A program made the translations under genes and the position numbers. Shown in pieces: positions 1 to 11,929 of a stretch of 64,000 nt of DNA. The stretch's first letter is position 1; each line of letters starts with the position of its first letter. Source of the DNA: Desulfovibrio sp. TomC (GTDB lineage Bacteria; Desulfobacterota; Desulfovibrionia; Desulfovibrionales; Desulfovibrionaceae). The stretch lies in contig NZ_JSEH01000021.1 of NCBI RefSeq assembly GCF_000801335.2, positions 1 to 64,000 on the forward strand, read 5' to 3'. The notes under the pieces are model-generated. The model searched no databases. It saw only the letters and a list, made by a program, of their open reading frames with translations, and was not told the DNA's origin.

Positions 1-200
1 CAGTTTCGATTGCGCTCGTTGTGTACTGAGGGCGACGAGGAAACGACTATGCGGCAAAATTGCAACAAGGCAAACCGGCATTTGTGATTTTTTAAACAAA
101 ACCGGTTTCTCAGCATTTTCACGTGCCAAGCCTTGTCACTTGTGGCAATAAAAGTCAGGTAATCCCTGTTCGGTCCCGAATCCGGCAAGAGAGAAATCCC

Positions 201-218
201 TGTCTGATATTTCGGACA
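201..218. promoter_or_regulatory. Palindromic activator site 1 (TGTC-N10-GACA)
   Basis: TGTCTGATATTTCGGACA is an inverted repeat with one mismatch (TGTCTGA/TCGGACA around TATT). It lies about 190 bp upstream of a sigma54 promoter, a usual place for an enhancer-binding protein site. The second copy is centred 27 bp downstream. The binding protein is not identified from the window; a sigma54 activator encoded just upstream, as in related Desulfovibrio lactate clusters, is the likely candidate. Confidence 0.6.
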
Positions 219-227
219 ACTCACCCT

Positions 228-245
228 TGTCTGAAAATTCAGACC
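228..245. promoter_or_regulatory. Palindromic activator site 2 (TGTC-N10-GACC)
   Basis: TGTCTGAAAATTCAGACC repeats the TGTCTGA-N4-TC(A/G)GAC pattern of site 1, with a mismatch only at the last base. Two copies in tandem with similar sequence and different flanks argue for a real protein-binding site rather than chance. Confidence 0.6.
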
Positions 246-304
246 GCCCCGTCTTCCGGGAAGCGCTTTACGAAGCCATAGATTTCAGGCTATTAGCTGT
301 GAAA

Positions 305-328
305 GGGCATCCTAAAAACCGGATGCCC
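305..328. promoter_or_regulatory. Perfect 8-bp inverted repeat in operon control region
   Basis: GGGCATCC and GGATGCCC flank an 8-base A-rich spacer. It sits between the tandem activator sites and the sigma54 promoter. There is no following T-run, so it does not look like a finished intrinsic terminator. It could be another operator or a bend/structure element; the role is unknown. Confidence 0.4.
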
Positions 329-399
329 AATTCCTGCCTGAACCCGGAGCGGTTTCCTTGCCTCGCCAACTCAGCGGATTTATTCGTATTAACCTTTGC

Positions 400-414
400 T
401 GGCACAAGGCTTGC
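400..414 (+). promoter_or_regulatory. sigma54 (-24/-12) promoter of the lactate oxidation operon
   Basis: TGGCAC-AAGGC-TTGC matches the RpoN consensus TGGCAC-N5-TTGC at every defined position, with GG and GC separated by ten bases. Transcription would start near 426, about 55 nt before the PFOR start codon, which has an AAGGAG ribosome site. Desulfovibrio lactate-oxidation operons are known to be sigma54-driven, which agrees with this reading. Confidence 0.85.
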
Positions 415-468
415 CAATGAGAGCGTGTCGACCCGGCCTTTCCCCTTCGGTCGAACGACAACTTTTAA

Positions 469-4122
<3,654 letters not shown>

Positions 4123-4143
4123 CGCACCAAGCGAGAACAAACG

Positions 4144-5523
4144 ATGAGTAACCACCTGTCCCAGAAGTTCGAGGAAATCGTCGGCAAAGGCAATGTCCTG
4201 GCCAGCGAGGTGGACCGCCACAGCTATTCGTACGATGCGGCGGTCCTTCCCCCCAAACTCCCGGCCCTGGCTGTGCGACCGGAGACGCCCGAGGCTCTGG
4301 GACGGGTGGTGAAAACCTGCAATGAGCTCGGGTTGCCGCTGACCGTGCGCGGCTCGGGCACGAATTTAAGCGGCGGCACCATCCCCTCCGTGGGAGGCGT
4401 GGTGGCCCTGACCGGCGCCCTCAACAAGATCATCGAGATCAACGAAGCCGACATGTACGCCGTGGTCCAGACCGGCGTGGTGACGGCCAAGTTCGCCACC
4501 GAGGTGGCCAAGCGGGGTCTGTTCTACCCGCCTGACCCCGGCAGCCAGGCCGTGTCCACCCTTGGCGGCAACGTGGCGGAAAACGCCGGCGGCCTTCGCG
4601 GCCTCAAATACGGCGTGACCAAAGACTATGTTATGGGCATGAGCTTTTATGACGTGGACGGCGAACTGGTCAAAACCGGTTCGCGCACCGTCAAATGCGT
4701 CACCGGCATGAACCTGCACGGCCTCATGGTCGGCTCCGAAGGCACCTTGGGCGTTTTTAACGAGATCATTTTGAAGCTCGTGCCGCCGCCCAAGGCCAGC
4801 AAGGCCATGATGGCCATCTTCGACGATCTGGGCAAAGCCTCCGAGACCGTCGCCGCCATCATCGCTGCCAAGATTGTGCCGGCTACGCTTGAATACATGG
4901 ACGACTTCACCATCCGCACCGTCGAGGACTTCGCCCACGCCGGGCTCCCCACCGACGCCAAGGCGCTTTTGCTCATCGAAGTGGACGGCCACCCGGCCCA
5001 GGTCGAGGACGAGGCGGCCGAGGTCGAGGCCATCTGCAAACGCATCGGCGCGACCCGTATTCAAGTGGCCAAGGACGCGGCCGAGCGCAACAAGGTCTGG
5101 GAAGCCCGCCGGGCAGCCCTGTCGGCCCTGGCCCGGGTGCGCCCGACCACGGTGCTTGAAGACGCTACTGTGCCGCGCTCCAAGATCCCGGCCATGATCG
5201 GGGCCCTTGAAGCCATTGCGGCCAAGTACAAACTGACCATCGGCACCTTCGGCCATGCCGGCGACGGCAATCTGCACCCCACCATCCTCACCGACAAGCG
5301 CGACCATGTCGAATACGCCCGGGTGGAAGCGGCCATTGACGAAATCTTCGACGTGGCCCTGTCCCTTGGCGGCACGCTTTCCGGCGAGCACGGCATCGGC
5401 ACGGCCAAGTCCAAGTACATGGTCAAGGAAGTGGGCCTGGGGTCCATCCAGTACGCCAAGCGCTTAAAGGCCGCCCTCGATCCCAAGGGTATCCTCAATC
5501 CCGGCAAGATCACGGGGGAATGA
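4144..5523 (+). CDS. FAD-linked D-lactate dehydrogenase / glycolate oxidase GlcD-like subunit
   Basis: Flavoprotein of the FAD_binding_4/FAD-oxidase_C family, 459 residues, expected to oxidise D-lactate to pyruvate at the inner face of the membrane. The N-terminal PCMH FAD domain shows RGSGTNLSGG (about 61-70) and the C-terminal domain has GHAGDGNLHP (about 368) and SGEHGIG (about 413). It lies 21 nt after PFOR and one nucleotide before the Fe-S partner gene, the same order as in characterised Desulfovibrio lactate-oxidation clusters. Glycolate or another 2-hydroxyacid cannot be excluded as substrate from sequence. Confidence 0.9.
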   Translation: MSNHLSQKFEEIVGKGNVLASEVDRHSYSYDAAVLPPKLPALAVRPETPEALGRVVKTCNELGLPLTVRGSGTNLSGGTIPSVGGVVALTGALNKIIEINEADMYAVVQTGVVTAKFATEVAKRGLFYPPDPGSQAVSTLGGNVAENAGGLRGLKYGVTKDYVMGMSFYDVDGELVKTGSRTVKCVTGMNLHGLMVGSEGTLGVFNEIILKLVPPPKASKAMMAIFDDLGKASETVAAIIAAKIVPATLEYMDDFTIRTVEDFAHAGLPTDAKALLLIEVDGHPAQVEDEAAEVEAICKRIGATRIQVAKDAAERNKVWEARRAALSALARVRPTTVLEDATVPRSKIPAMIGALEAIAAKYKLTIGTFGHAGDGNLHPTILTDKRDHVEYARVEAAIDEIFDVALSLGGTLSGEHGIGTAKSKYMVKEVGLGSIQYAKRLKAALDPKGILNPGKITGE

Positions 5524-5524
5524 C

Positions 5525-6829
5525 ATGAGCGAGATGCGTCAGCTCGTCGGCCTCTTGAAGCAGATCGACGACCAGCTCGTGGCCTGCATGCGCTGCGGCA
5601 TGTGCCAGGCCGTGTGTCCCATCTACACCGAGACCGGGCTTGAAGGGCATGTGGCCCGGGGCAAGATCGCCCTGCTCGAATGTCTGGCCGATGAAGTCAT
5701 CAAAGACCCGGCCGGCGTCAAGGATCGCCTGGACGCCTGCCTCCTTTGCGGCTCATGCCAGGCCAACTGTCCCAGCGGCGTCAAGGCGCTGGACATTTTC
5801 CTCAAGGCCCGGGCTTTCCTCACCGGCTACTACGGCCTGCCGCCGGTCAAGCGGGCCATCTTCCGGGGGCTTCTTAAAAATCCCCGGTTCTTCGACTCGG
5901 TGCTCGGCATTGCCTCAAAGTTCCAGGGGCTTTTCACCAAGCCGGTCAACGACATGCTCGGCTCGTCCTGCGCCCGGGTCTTTTCCGACCTGATCGGCGG
6001 GCGGCATTTCGCTCCCCTGGCCGGCACGGCTTTGCACGAAGCAGCGGCCGAACGCGACGCCCCGCGCAGGTTTTCCGGCCTCAAGGCGGCGTTTTTCTAC
6101 GGCTGCGTGGTAGACAAGATGTTCCCGCGCATCGGCGAGGCTGTCTTAAAAGTCTGCGACCACCACGGCGTGGGCGTCTTCATGCCTCATGCCCAGGCCT
6201 GCTGCGGCATTCCGGCCCTGTCTTCCGGCGACCGGGAGACCTTCGAGGCCCTAGTGGCCCACAATATGACGCTCTTTGGCGACGCCGACTTCGACGTGCT
6301 GGTGACGCCCTGCGCCACCTGCACCTCCACCATCAAGAAGCTTTGGCCGCTGATGGCCGAAGGCCTGCCCGAAACCACCAAGTTCAAGATTCGGGAAATG
6401 GCCGCCAAGGTCAAAGACATAAGCGCCTTCCTGATCCAGGATGTGGGCGTGGTTCCGGCTGACCTTCCGGTTGCCGGGGAGCCGGTCGCCGTCACCTACC
6501 ATGACCCCTGCCACCTGAAAAAATCCCTGGGGATTTCCGCCGAACCCAGGGCGCTTATTGCCGCCAACCCGCGTTACAAACTGGTTGAAATGGATGGCGC
6601 GGATTCCTGCTGTGGCTCCGGCGGGAGCTTCACCCTGCAGCATTACGACCTGTCCAAGCGCATCGGCAAACATAAGCGGGACAACATCGTGGCCACCGGC
6701 GCAACAGTCGCAGCCACCAGTTGTCCGGCCTGCATGCTCCAGATAGGCGACATGCTGTCCCAGGCCGGCGATATGTTGGCGATCAAGCATCCAGTAGAGA
6801 TTTACGCGGAGACCCTGGCCGGTCGCTGA
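5525..6829 (+). CDS. Fe-S/CCG-domain partner subunit of D-lactate dehydrogenase (GlcF-like)
   Basis: 434-residue electron-transfer subunit for the FAD protein encoded immediately upstream. Two [4Fe-4S] motifs are near the N-terminus (CMRCGMCQAVCP about 21-32 and CLLCGSCQANCP about 75-86), followed by two Cys-rich CCG domains: CCGIPALSSG and, later, CCGSGGS with SCPAC near the C-terminus. This is the GlcF/heterodisulfide-reductase-D-like layout and suggests electron delivery to the quinone pool or a membrane Hdr-type complex. Start ATG follows the upstream stop by one base, so translation is likely coupled. Confidence 0.9.
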   Translation: MSEMRQLVGLLKQIDDQLVACMRCGMCQAVCPIYTETGLEGHVARGKIALLECLADEVIKDPAGVKDRLDACLLCGSCQANCPSGVKALDIFLKARAFLTGYYGLPPVKRAIFRGLLKNPRFFDSVLGIASKFQGLFTKPVNDMLGSSCARVFSDLIGGRHFAPLAGTALHEAAAERDAPRRFSGLKAAFFYGCVVDKMFPRIGEAVLKVCDHHGVGVFMPHAQACCGIPALSSGDRETFEALVAHNMTLFGDADFDVLVTPCATCTSTIKKLWPLMAEGLPETTKFKIREMAAKVKDISAFLIQDVGVVPADLPVAGEPVAVTYHDPCHLKKSLGISAEPRALIAANPRYKLVEMDGADSCCGSGGSFTLQHYDLSKRIGKHKRDNIVATGATVAATSCPACMLQIGDMLSQAGDMLAIKHPVEIYAETLAGR

Positions 6830-6865
6830 TCCGGCCCACAATCAACTGGCGAGCGAGGTAGCCGA

Positions 6866-8971
6866 ATGAGTTTGAAAGACAACATTCACGCACTGTTTGC
6901 GCCTAAAACCGTAGCCGTTATCGGGGCTTCCGCAGCCCCGGGCAAAGTCGGCTATACGGTCGTGGCCAACATGCAGGAGGCCGGGTACCCGGGTACGCTC
7001 ATTCCTGTAAACCCCAAGGCGGACGAGATCCTCGGCCTGCCGGTGACGAAGAACATCAAGGACCTGCCGGAAGGCCTTGACCTGGCCGTCATCGTCGTGC
7101 CCGTGGCCGCCGTGCTGCCGGCCATGGACGCCCTGATCGAACGCAAGGTCCGGGCCGTCATCATTATCACGGCGGGTTTCAAGGAAGTGGGCAAGGAAGG
7201 CTATGCCCTGGAGCAACGCTTGATCGAGCTTTGCACCGAGCATGAAATCGCCATGGTCGGTCCCAACTGTCTGGGGCTTATCAGCACCCAGGACCATAAC
7301 AACGCCTCCTTTGCCGCCGGTTATCCGGCTGAAGGCTCCATCGCCTTTTTCTCCCAGTCCGGGGCGCTTTGCACGGCCATCCTCGACTGGGCCTTGGGCG
7401 AAAACATTGGTTTCTCCAAGTTCGTTTCGCTTGGCAACAAAGCTGTCATCAACGAAGCCAACATGCTTGAGTATCTGCGCACCGACCCCAATACGTCGGT
7501 TATCCTCGGCTACATTGAAAACGTCGAGCACGGCGCGGACTTCATCGAACAGGCCGCCAAGGTGACCCGGGAAAAGCCGGTCATCATGATCAAGTCCGGC
7601 ACCACCACGGCCGGGGCCAAGGCCGCCTCCTCCCACACCGGGGCCATTGCCGGTTCGGATCAGGCCTACACCGCCGCCTTCCGCAAGACCGGCGTCATCC
7701 GGGCCAACGACATGGCCACCCTATTCGATCTGGCCCAGGCCTTTTCCACCCAGCCCCTGCCCGAAGGCCCGGGCCTGTGCATCGTGACCAACTCCGGCGG
7801 TCCCGGCATCCTGGCCGCCGACGCCACGGAAAAGTCCAGCCTCAACATGGCCCGGCTGTCCAACAGCACCATCGACCGCATGAAGGAATTCCTGCCGCCC
7901 TATGCGTCGCTGTATAACCCCGTCGATCTCATCGGCGACGCCCCGGCCGAACGCTATCGCAAAACCCTGGAAGTGGTGGTCGAGGACCCGCAGGTCCATT
8001 CCATTCTGGTGCTTTTGACCCCCACGGCCTCAGCCGAGATCATGGAAACGGCCCAGGCCATCATCGACGTGGCCAAGACCACCAAAAAGCCCATCTTCGT
8101 GAACTACATGGGCGGCATGCGCACCCGTCCCGGCCAGAAGCTGCTTACCGATTCCGGCATTCCCTGCTCCATCTACCCGGAGCCGCTCATTGCCAGCATC
8201 GAGACCATGTACAACTACTTCCTGTGGCGGCAGACCCCGGCCCAGGAATTCCCGACCATCAAACGCAACCGCCAAAAGGCCCGCCTCGTCATCAATGAGG
8301 CCCGGTCCAAAGGCGCTACCGAAGTGGTGGAATTCCAGGCCCAGGAAGTGCTCCGGGCCTACAACCTGCCCACACCCAATACCGCCCTGGCCCGGTCGTC
8401 CGACGAGGCCGTGGCCGCTGCCGAGAAGATTGGCTATCCTGTGGTCTTGAAGATCGCCTCGCCGCAAATCTCGCACAAATCCGATGTGGGCGGCGTCAAA
8501 GTGAACCTGGCCGATGCCGAAGCCGTCAAAAACGCCTTCTTCGACATCACGGCCCGGGCCCAGCGGATGCGCCCCGAGGCCTATATCGCCGGCTGTCTGG
8601 TCCAGGAGATGGCTCCCAAGGGCTGCAAGGAAATCATCATCGGCTTCAAGCGCGATGATCAGTTCGGGCCGCTTCTGATGTTCGGCCTGGGCGGCATCTA
8701 CGTGGAAGTGCTCAAGGACATTGCCTTCCGGCTGGCTCCTCTTGGCCGCGACGACGCCAAGGGCATCATCCGCGAAATCAAGTCCTACATGTTGCTCAAG
8801 GGTGTGCGCGGCGAGCAGCCGGTCAACTTCCAGGCCATTGAGGACATCCTGCTCACCATGTCCGAACTGGCCTTGGATTTCCCGGAAATCCTCGAGGCCG
8901 AGTTCAACCCGGTGTTGGTCAATGCCGAGAAGGCCGTCGTGGCCGACGTGCGCATCACCCTTTCCGCCTAA
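6866..8971 (+). CDS. Acetate/acyl-CoA ligase (ADP-forming), fused alpha-beta
   Basis: 701-residue fusion of the CoA-binding/succinyl-CoA-ligase alpha part (Rossmann motif VAVIGASAAPGKVG near residue 12; SSHTGAIAGSD with the phospho-His candidate near 253-263) and a C-terminal ATP-grasp beta part (about 475-701). The family converts acyl-CoA, ADP and Pi to acid, CoA and ATP. In Desulfovibrio vulgaris the equivalent position holds pta and ackA; here this enzyme would do the ATP-forming step from acetyl-CoA to acetate. The acetyl specificity is inferred from the operon; propionyl- or other acyl-CoA use is possible. Confidence 0.85.
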   Translation: MSLKDNIHALFAPKTVAVIGASAAPGKVGYTVVANMQEAGYPGTLIPVNPKADEILGLPVTKNIKDLPEGLDLAVIVVPVAAVLPAMDALIERKVRAVIIITAGFKEVGKEGYALEQRLIELCTEHEIAMVGPNCLGLISTQDHNNASFAAGYPAEGSIAFFSQSGALCTAILDWALGENIGFSKFVSLGNKAVINEANMLEYLRTDPNTSVILGYIENVEHGADFIEQAAKVTREKPVIMIKSGTTTAGAKAASSHTGAIAGSDQAYTAAFRKTGVIRANDMATLFDLAQAFSTQPLPEGPGLCIVTNSGGPGILAADATEKSSLNMARLSNSTIDRMKEFLPPYASLYNPVDLIGDAPAERYRKTLEVVVEDPQVHSILVLLTPTASAEIMETAQAIIDVAKTTKKPIFVNYMGGMRTRPGQKLLTDSGIPCSIYPEPLIASIETMYNYFLWRQTPAQEFPTIKRNRQKARLVINEARSKGATEVVEFQAQEVLRAYNLPTPNTALARSSDEAVAAAEKIGYPVVLKIASPQISHKSDVGGVKVNLADAEAVKNAFFDITARAQRMRPEAYIAGCLVQEMAPKGCKEIIIGFKRDDQFGPLLMFGLGGIYVEVLKDIAFRLAPLGRDDAKGIIREIKSYMLLKGVRGEQPVNFQAIEDILLTMSELALDFPEILEAEFNPVLVNAEKAVVADVRITLSA

Positions 8972-8995
8972 AACGAACCCAGGAGGAACAATCCT

Positions 8996-10060
8996 ATGAT
9001 CGGTCTCTACATTGGGTCCACCCAGGGATATTCAGGAAAAAACCTCGTTACCCTGGCCCTGGGACAGCATTTCCAGCGCGAAGGGCAGCGTATCGGCTAC
9101 ATGAAGCCCATCGGCGCCGTGCCCCACAAGATCGGCAACCAGATTGGCGACGAGGACGCTTACTTCATGCAGCAGGCCCTGGGTCTGTCCGAAGACCCGT
9201 CCCTGGTGACGCCCGTGGTCATTACCCGCGATTTCCGGATGCGGGCCTTCCTTGAAGATTGCGCCAACCTGCTGCCGGGGATCGTCGACAGCTATAAAAA
9301 ACTCTCGGCTGACAAGGATATGATGCTGGTCGGGGGCTCGGGCAGCTTCCTCTACTCCGGCAAATACTGCGGGGTGGACGGCGTGTCCGTGAGCCAGGCC
9401 ATGGGCGCCAAGGTCGTCCTGGTCGACCGGTATCTCCAGGAATACAACTATGACTATCTGGCCGCCGCCAAGGAAGCCCTGGGCGACGATCTGGTCGGCG
9501 TCATCTTAAACGACGTGCCCGAGCACTTCCGCGAGGAAGCCGAAACGCTCATCACCCCGTTCCTCAAACGCCGGGGCGTGGATGTCCTTGGCATCGTCCC
9601 CCACGATCCCATCATGTTCGCCGTGCGCGCCTCTGATCTGGCTGCCGGCCTCGGCGGCCGCCTCGTGACCGGAGCCCCCAAAAACGACAAGCTGGTGGTC
9701 AATTTCCTGATTGGCACCATGCAGATCGAAAACTTCGTGACCTTCTTCAAGCGCCAGAAAGACGTGGCCATCCTGTGCGGCGGCGACCGGTCCGATCTGC
9801 AGCTCGTGGCCCTGGAAGGCAACTGCTCGGCCTTGATCCTGACCGGCAATCTCTATCCCAACGACATGATCCTGGCCAAAGCCGAAGACAAGGGCGTGCC
9901 CGTCATCGTGGTGCGCGACGACACCTTCTCCGTGGCCAAAAAAATGGAACTCATGCTGACCCGGGAGAAGTTGCGCGACCGCTCCCGCATCGAGCACGGC
10001 ACCAAGATCGTGCAGCAGGCGGTCAACATGCCCCTGCTTAAAAAGAACCTCGGCCTGTAG
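8996..10060 (+). CDS. BioD-like P-loop + DRTGG domain protein (phosphotransacetylase N-terminal-like, no catalytic domain)
   Basis: 354 residues. The N-terminal half is a dethiobiotin-synthetase-like P-loop fold (GSTQGYSGKN at about 7-16), and the second half (about 215-330) is a DRTGG domain. This pair is the regulatory N-terminus of long phosphotransacetylases, but the catalytic PTA domain is absent. A similar stand-alone protein is found in other Desulfovibrio lactate clusters. It probably senses a nucleotide or acetyl-phosphate-related state; no enzymatic role can be assigned. Strong AGGAGGAA ribosome site before the ATG, 24 nt after the synthetase gene. Confidence 0.8.
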   Translation: MIGLYIGSTQGYSGKNLVTLALGQHFQREGQRIGYMKPIGAVPHKIGNQIGDEDAYFMQQALGLSEDPSLVTPVVITRDFRMRAFLEDCANLLPGIVDSYKKLSADKDMMLVGGSGSFLYSGKYCGVDGVSVSQAMGAKVVLVDRYLQEYNYDYLAAAKEALGDDLVGVILNDVPEHFREEAETLITPFLKRRGVDVLGIVPHDPIMFAVRASDLAAGLGGRLVTGAPKNDKLVVNFLIGTMQIENFVTFFKRQKDVAILCGGDRSDLQLVALEGNCSALILTGNLYPNDMILAKAEDKGVPVIVVRDDTFSVAKKMELMLTREKLRDRSRIEHGTKIVQQAVNMPLLKKNLGL

Positions 10061-10067
10061 CCGACAC

Positions 10068-10108
10068 GGCCTTCCCGGAGCGCGCTCACGGTCCCGCTCC
10101 GGGAGGCC
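10068..10108 (+). promoter_or_regulatory. Intra-operon hairpin before the lactate permease gene
   Basis: GGCC-TTCCCGGAGC and GCTCCGGGA-GGCC form a long GC stem around a 13-nt loop, only 7 nt after the upstream stop codon. No T-run follows, so it is more likely an mRNA processing/stability element than a full terminator. It separates the enzyme genes from the permease gene. Confidence 0.5.
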
Positions 10109-10204
10109 CTGTCCGATAAAGCGGTTTGGCTCGCACCTCGATCCCTCGCGGCGACGGGAACAGGAGCGGCTGGTCTAATTTCCAACCAAAAGGAGCGTGA
10201 GACA

Positions 10205-11839
10205 ATGTCGTGGGTCCAACAGTACCAACCGCTGGGGAGCGTGGCCATGTCCGCCTTGGTCGCGGGCATCCCTCTGTACATCCTGTTCTTCATGCTGGCC
10301 GTCAAACGCATGGCCGGTCACAAAGCCGCCTTCGCGGCCACGGCCGTGGCTGTGCTGTTGTCGATCTTCGCCTGGGGCATGCCGGCCAACCTTGCCATCG
10401 GCGCTACCCTCTACGGCGCAGCCTTTGGCATCTTCCCCATTGTCTGGATCGTCATCACCGCCATCTGGGTCTACAACATGACGGTCGAGTCCGGCGAATT
10501 CAACATCATCAAAAACTCCCTGGCCCAGATCACCGACGACCGTCGGCTCCAGGCCATTTTCATCGCTTTCGCCTTCGGCTCCTTCATTGAAGGGACGGCC
10601 GGCTTCGGCACGCCCGTGGCCATCACCGCCGCCATGCTGGTGGGCCTTGGCTTCAACCCGCTCTACGCCGCCGGCATCTGCCTGATCGCCAACACCGCGC
10701 CGGTTGCCTTTGGCGCCATCGGCATCCCCATCGTGGTCGCGGCCAAGGTCACCGACCTCGACATGATGAAAATCAGCGCCATCTGCGGCCGTCAGCTGCC
10801 CTTTCTGTCCATCATCGTGCCCCTTTGGATCTCGGTCACCATGTGCGGTTTCAAGCGCACCATGGAAATCCTGCCGGCCGTCATCATCGCCGGCGTGTGC
10901 TTTGCCGGTTCCCAGTTCCTGGTTTCCAACTTCGTCGGCCCCTACCTGCCCGACATCATCTCGGCCATCGTCACCATCATCGGCCTTGGCCTGTTCCTCA
11001 AGGTCTGGAAGCCCAAGCAGACCTGGCACTTCCCGGATGAACCGCCGGCGGCCAGCCGCGTCGTGGCCTCGGAATTCTCCGGCGGCGAGATCTTCCGCGC
11101 TTGGCTTCCCTACATCATCCTGGCCGTCATGGTCTTTTTCTGGGGCATTGATTCCTTCAAGGCCATCCTGGACAAGATCTTCTTCATGAAGTTCGAGTGG
11201 CCGGGCCTGCATAATCTGGTCATGAAGGCCGCCCCCATCGTGGCCAAGGATACCCCGTATCCGGCCGTTTTCAATCTCAACCTGCTGTCCACCCCGGGTA
11301 CGGCCATCCTGTTTGCCGGCTTGATCTCCATCCTCTTCATGCCTGGGTATGGCTTCGGCAAGGGCTTTGTCTGCCTGATTCGCACCATCAAGCAGCTGCG
11401 CTGGCCCATCGCCACCATCGCCATGATCCTGGGCCTGGCCTACATCATGAACTACTCGGGCATGAGCTCGTCCATGGGTCTGGCCTTTGCCGCCTCCGGC
11501 GCGCTGTTCCCGTTCTTCTCGCCGATCCTCGGCTGGCTGGGCGTGTTCCTGACCGGTTCCGACACCTCGTCCAACGCCCTGTTTGGTTCGCTGCAAAAGA
11601 CCACCGCCCAGCAGATCGGCGTCGATCCGCACCTGACCGTGGCCGCCAACTCCTCGGGCGGCGTTACCGGCAAGATGATCTCGCCCCAGTCCATCTCCGT
11701 GGCCACTGCGGCCTCGAACATGGTCGGCAAGGAAGGCGATATCTTCCGCTTCACCCTGCCCCACTCCCTGGCCATGCTGGGCTTCGTCGCCGTGCTGACG
11801 CTGCTCCAGGCCTATGCCCTGAAGTGGATGCTGCCCTAA
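10205..11839 (+). CDS. lldP: L-lactate permease (LctP/LldP family)
   Basis: 544-residue integral membrane protein with roughly 13 hydrophobic segments, matching the lactate permease family in length and in motifs such as the conserved EGTAGFGTPVA loop (about 128-138) and the GSDTSSNALFG segment (about 455-465). It imports lactate (possibly glycolate) with protons for the oxidising enzymes encoded around it. An AAGGAG site precedes the ATG by 9 nt. It is bracketed by a hairpin upstream and an intrinsic-terminator-like hairpin downstream, so its dosage may differ from the flanking genes. Confidence 0.93.
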   Translation: MSWVQQYQPLGSVAMSALVAGIPLYILFFMLAVKRMAGHKAAFAATAVAVLLSIFAWGMPANLAIGATLYGAAFGIFPIVWIVITAIWVYNMTVESGEFNIIKNSLAQITDDRRLQAIFIAFAFGSFIEGTAGFGTPVAITAAMLVGLGFNPLYAAGICLIANTAPVAFGAIGIPIVVAAKVTDLDMMKISAICGRQLPFLSIIVPLWISVTMCGFKRTMEILPAVIIAGVCFAGSQFLVSNFVGPYLPDIISAIVTIIGLGLFLKVWKPKQTWHFPDEPPAASRVVASEFSGGEIFRAWLPYIILAVMVFFWGIDSFKAILDKIFFMKFEWPGLHNLVMKAAPIVAKDTPYPAVFNLNLLSTPGTAILFAGLISILFMPGYGFGKGFVCLIRTIKQLRWPIATIAMILGLAYIMNYSGMSSSMGLAFAASGALFPFFSPILGWLGVFLTGSDTSSNALFGSLQKTTAQQIGVDPHLTVAANSSGGVTGKMISPQSISVATAASNMVGKEGDIFRFTLPHSLAMLGFVAVLTLLQAYALKWMLP

Positions 11840-11862
11840 CCAGTAACCGCGCATAGACCCGT

Positions 11863-11902
11863 ACGGCCGGCTGCGCATCCTGCGTTGCCGGCCGTGCTTT
11901 TT
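11863..11902 (+). terminator. Intrinsic terminator/attenuator between lldP and lutC
   Basis: ACGGCCGGC (11863-11871) pairs with GCCGGCCGT (11887-11895), with an inner GCGCA/TGCGT partial stem, followed by a TTTTT run at 11898-11902. It lies only about 27 nt before the lutC start, so readthrough would set lutCB expression. Confidence 0.7.
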
Positions 11903-11929
11903 ACGCCATCCGACGAAAGAGAGGTTCCC

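Larger units (their letters stand above)
1..399. other. Non-coding upstream region of the lactate operon
   Basis: No convincing gene is seen. Short ORFs here (for example 227-496 +) have no family resemblance and overlap the regulatory sites. The stretch is less GC-rich than the flanking genes at its start and carries two TGTC-N10-GAC palindromes, one perfect 8-bp inverted repeat and, further upstream, an AAACCGGTTT palindrome (99-108). It is best read as the long control region of the operon starting at 481; the upstream neighbour gene lies outside the window. Confidence 0.7.

Noticed and set aside
133-148. TTGTCAC-TT-GTGGCAA imperfect palindrome, considered as a Rex- or CRP-like site
   Set aside because: Does not fit either consensus; single copy.
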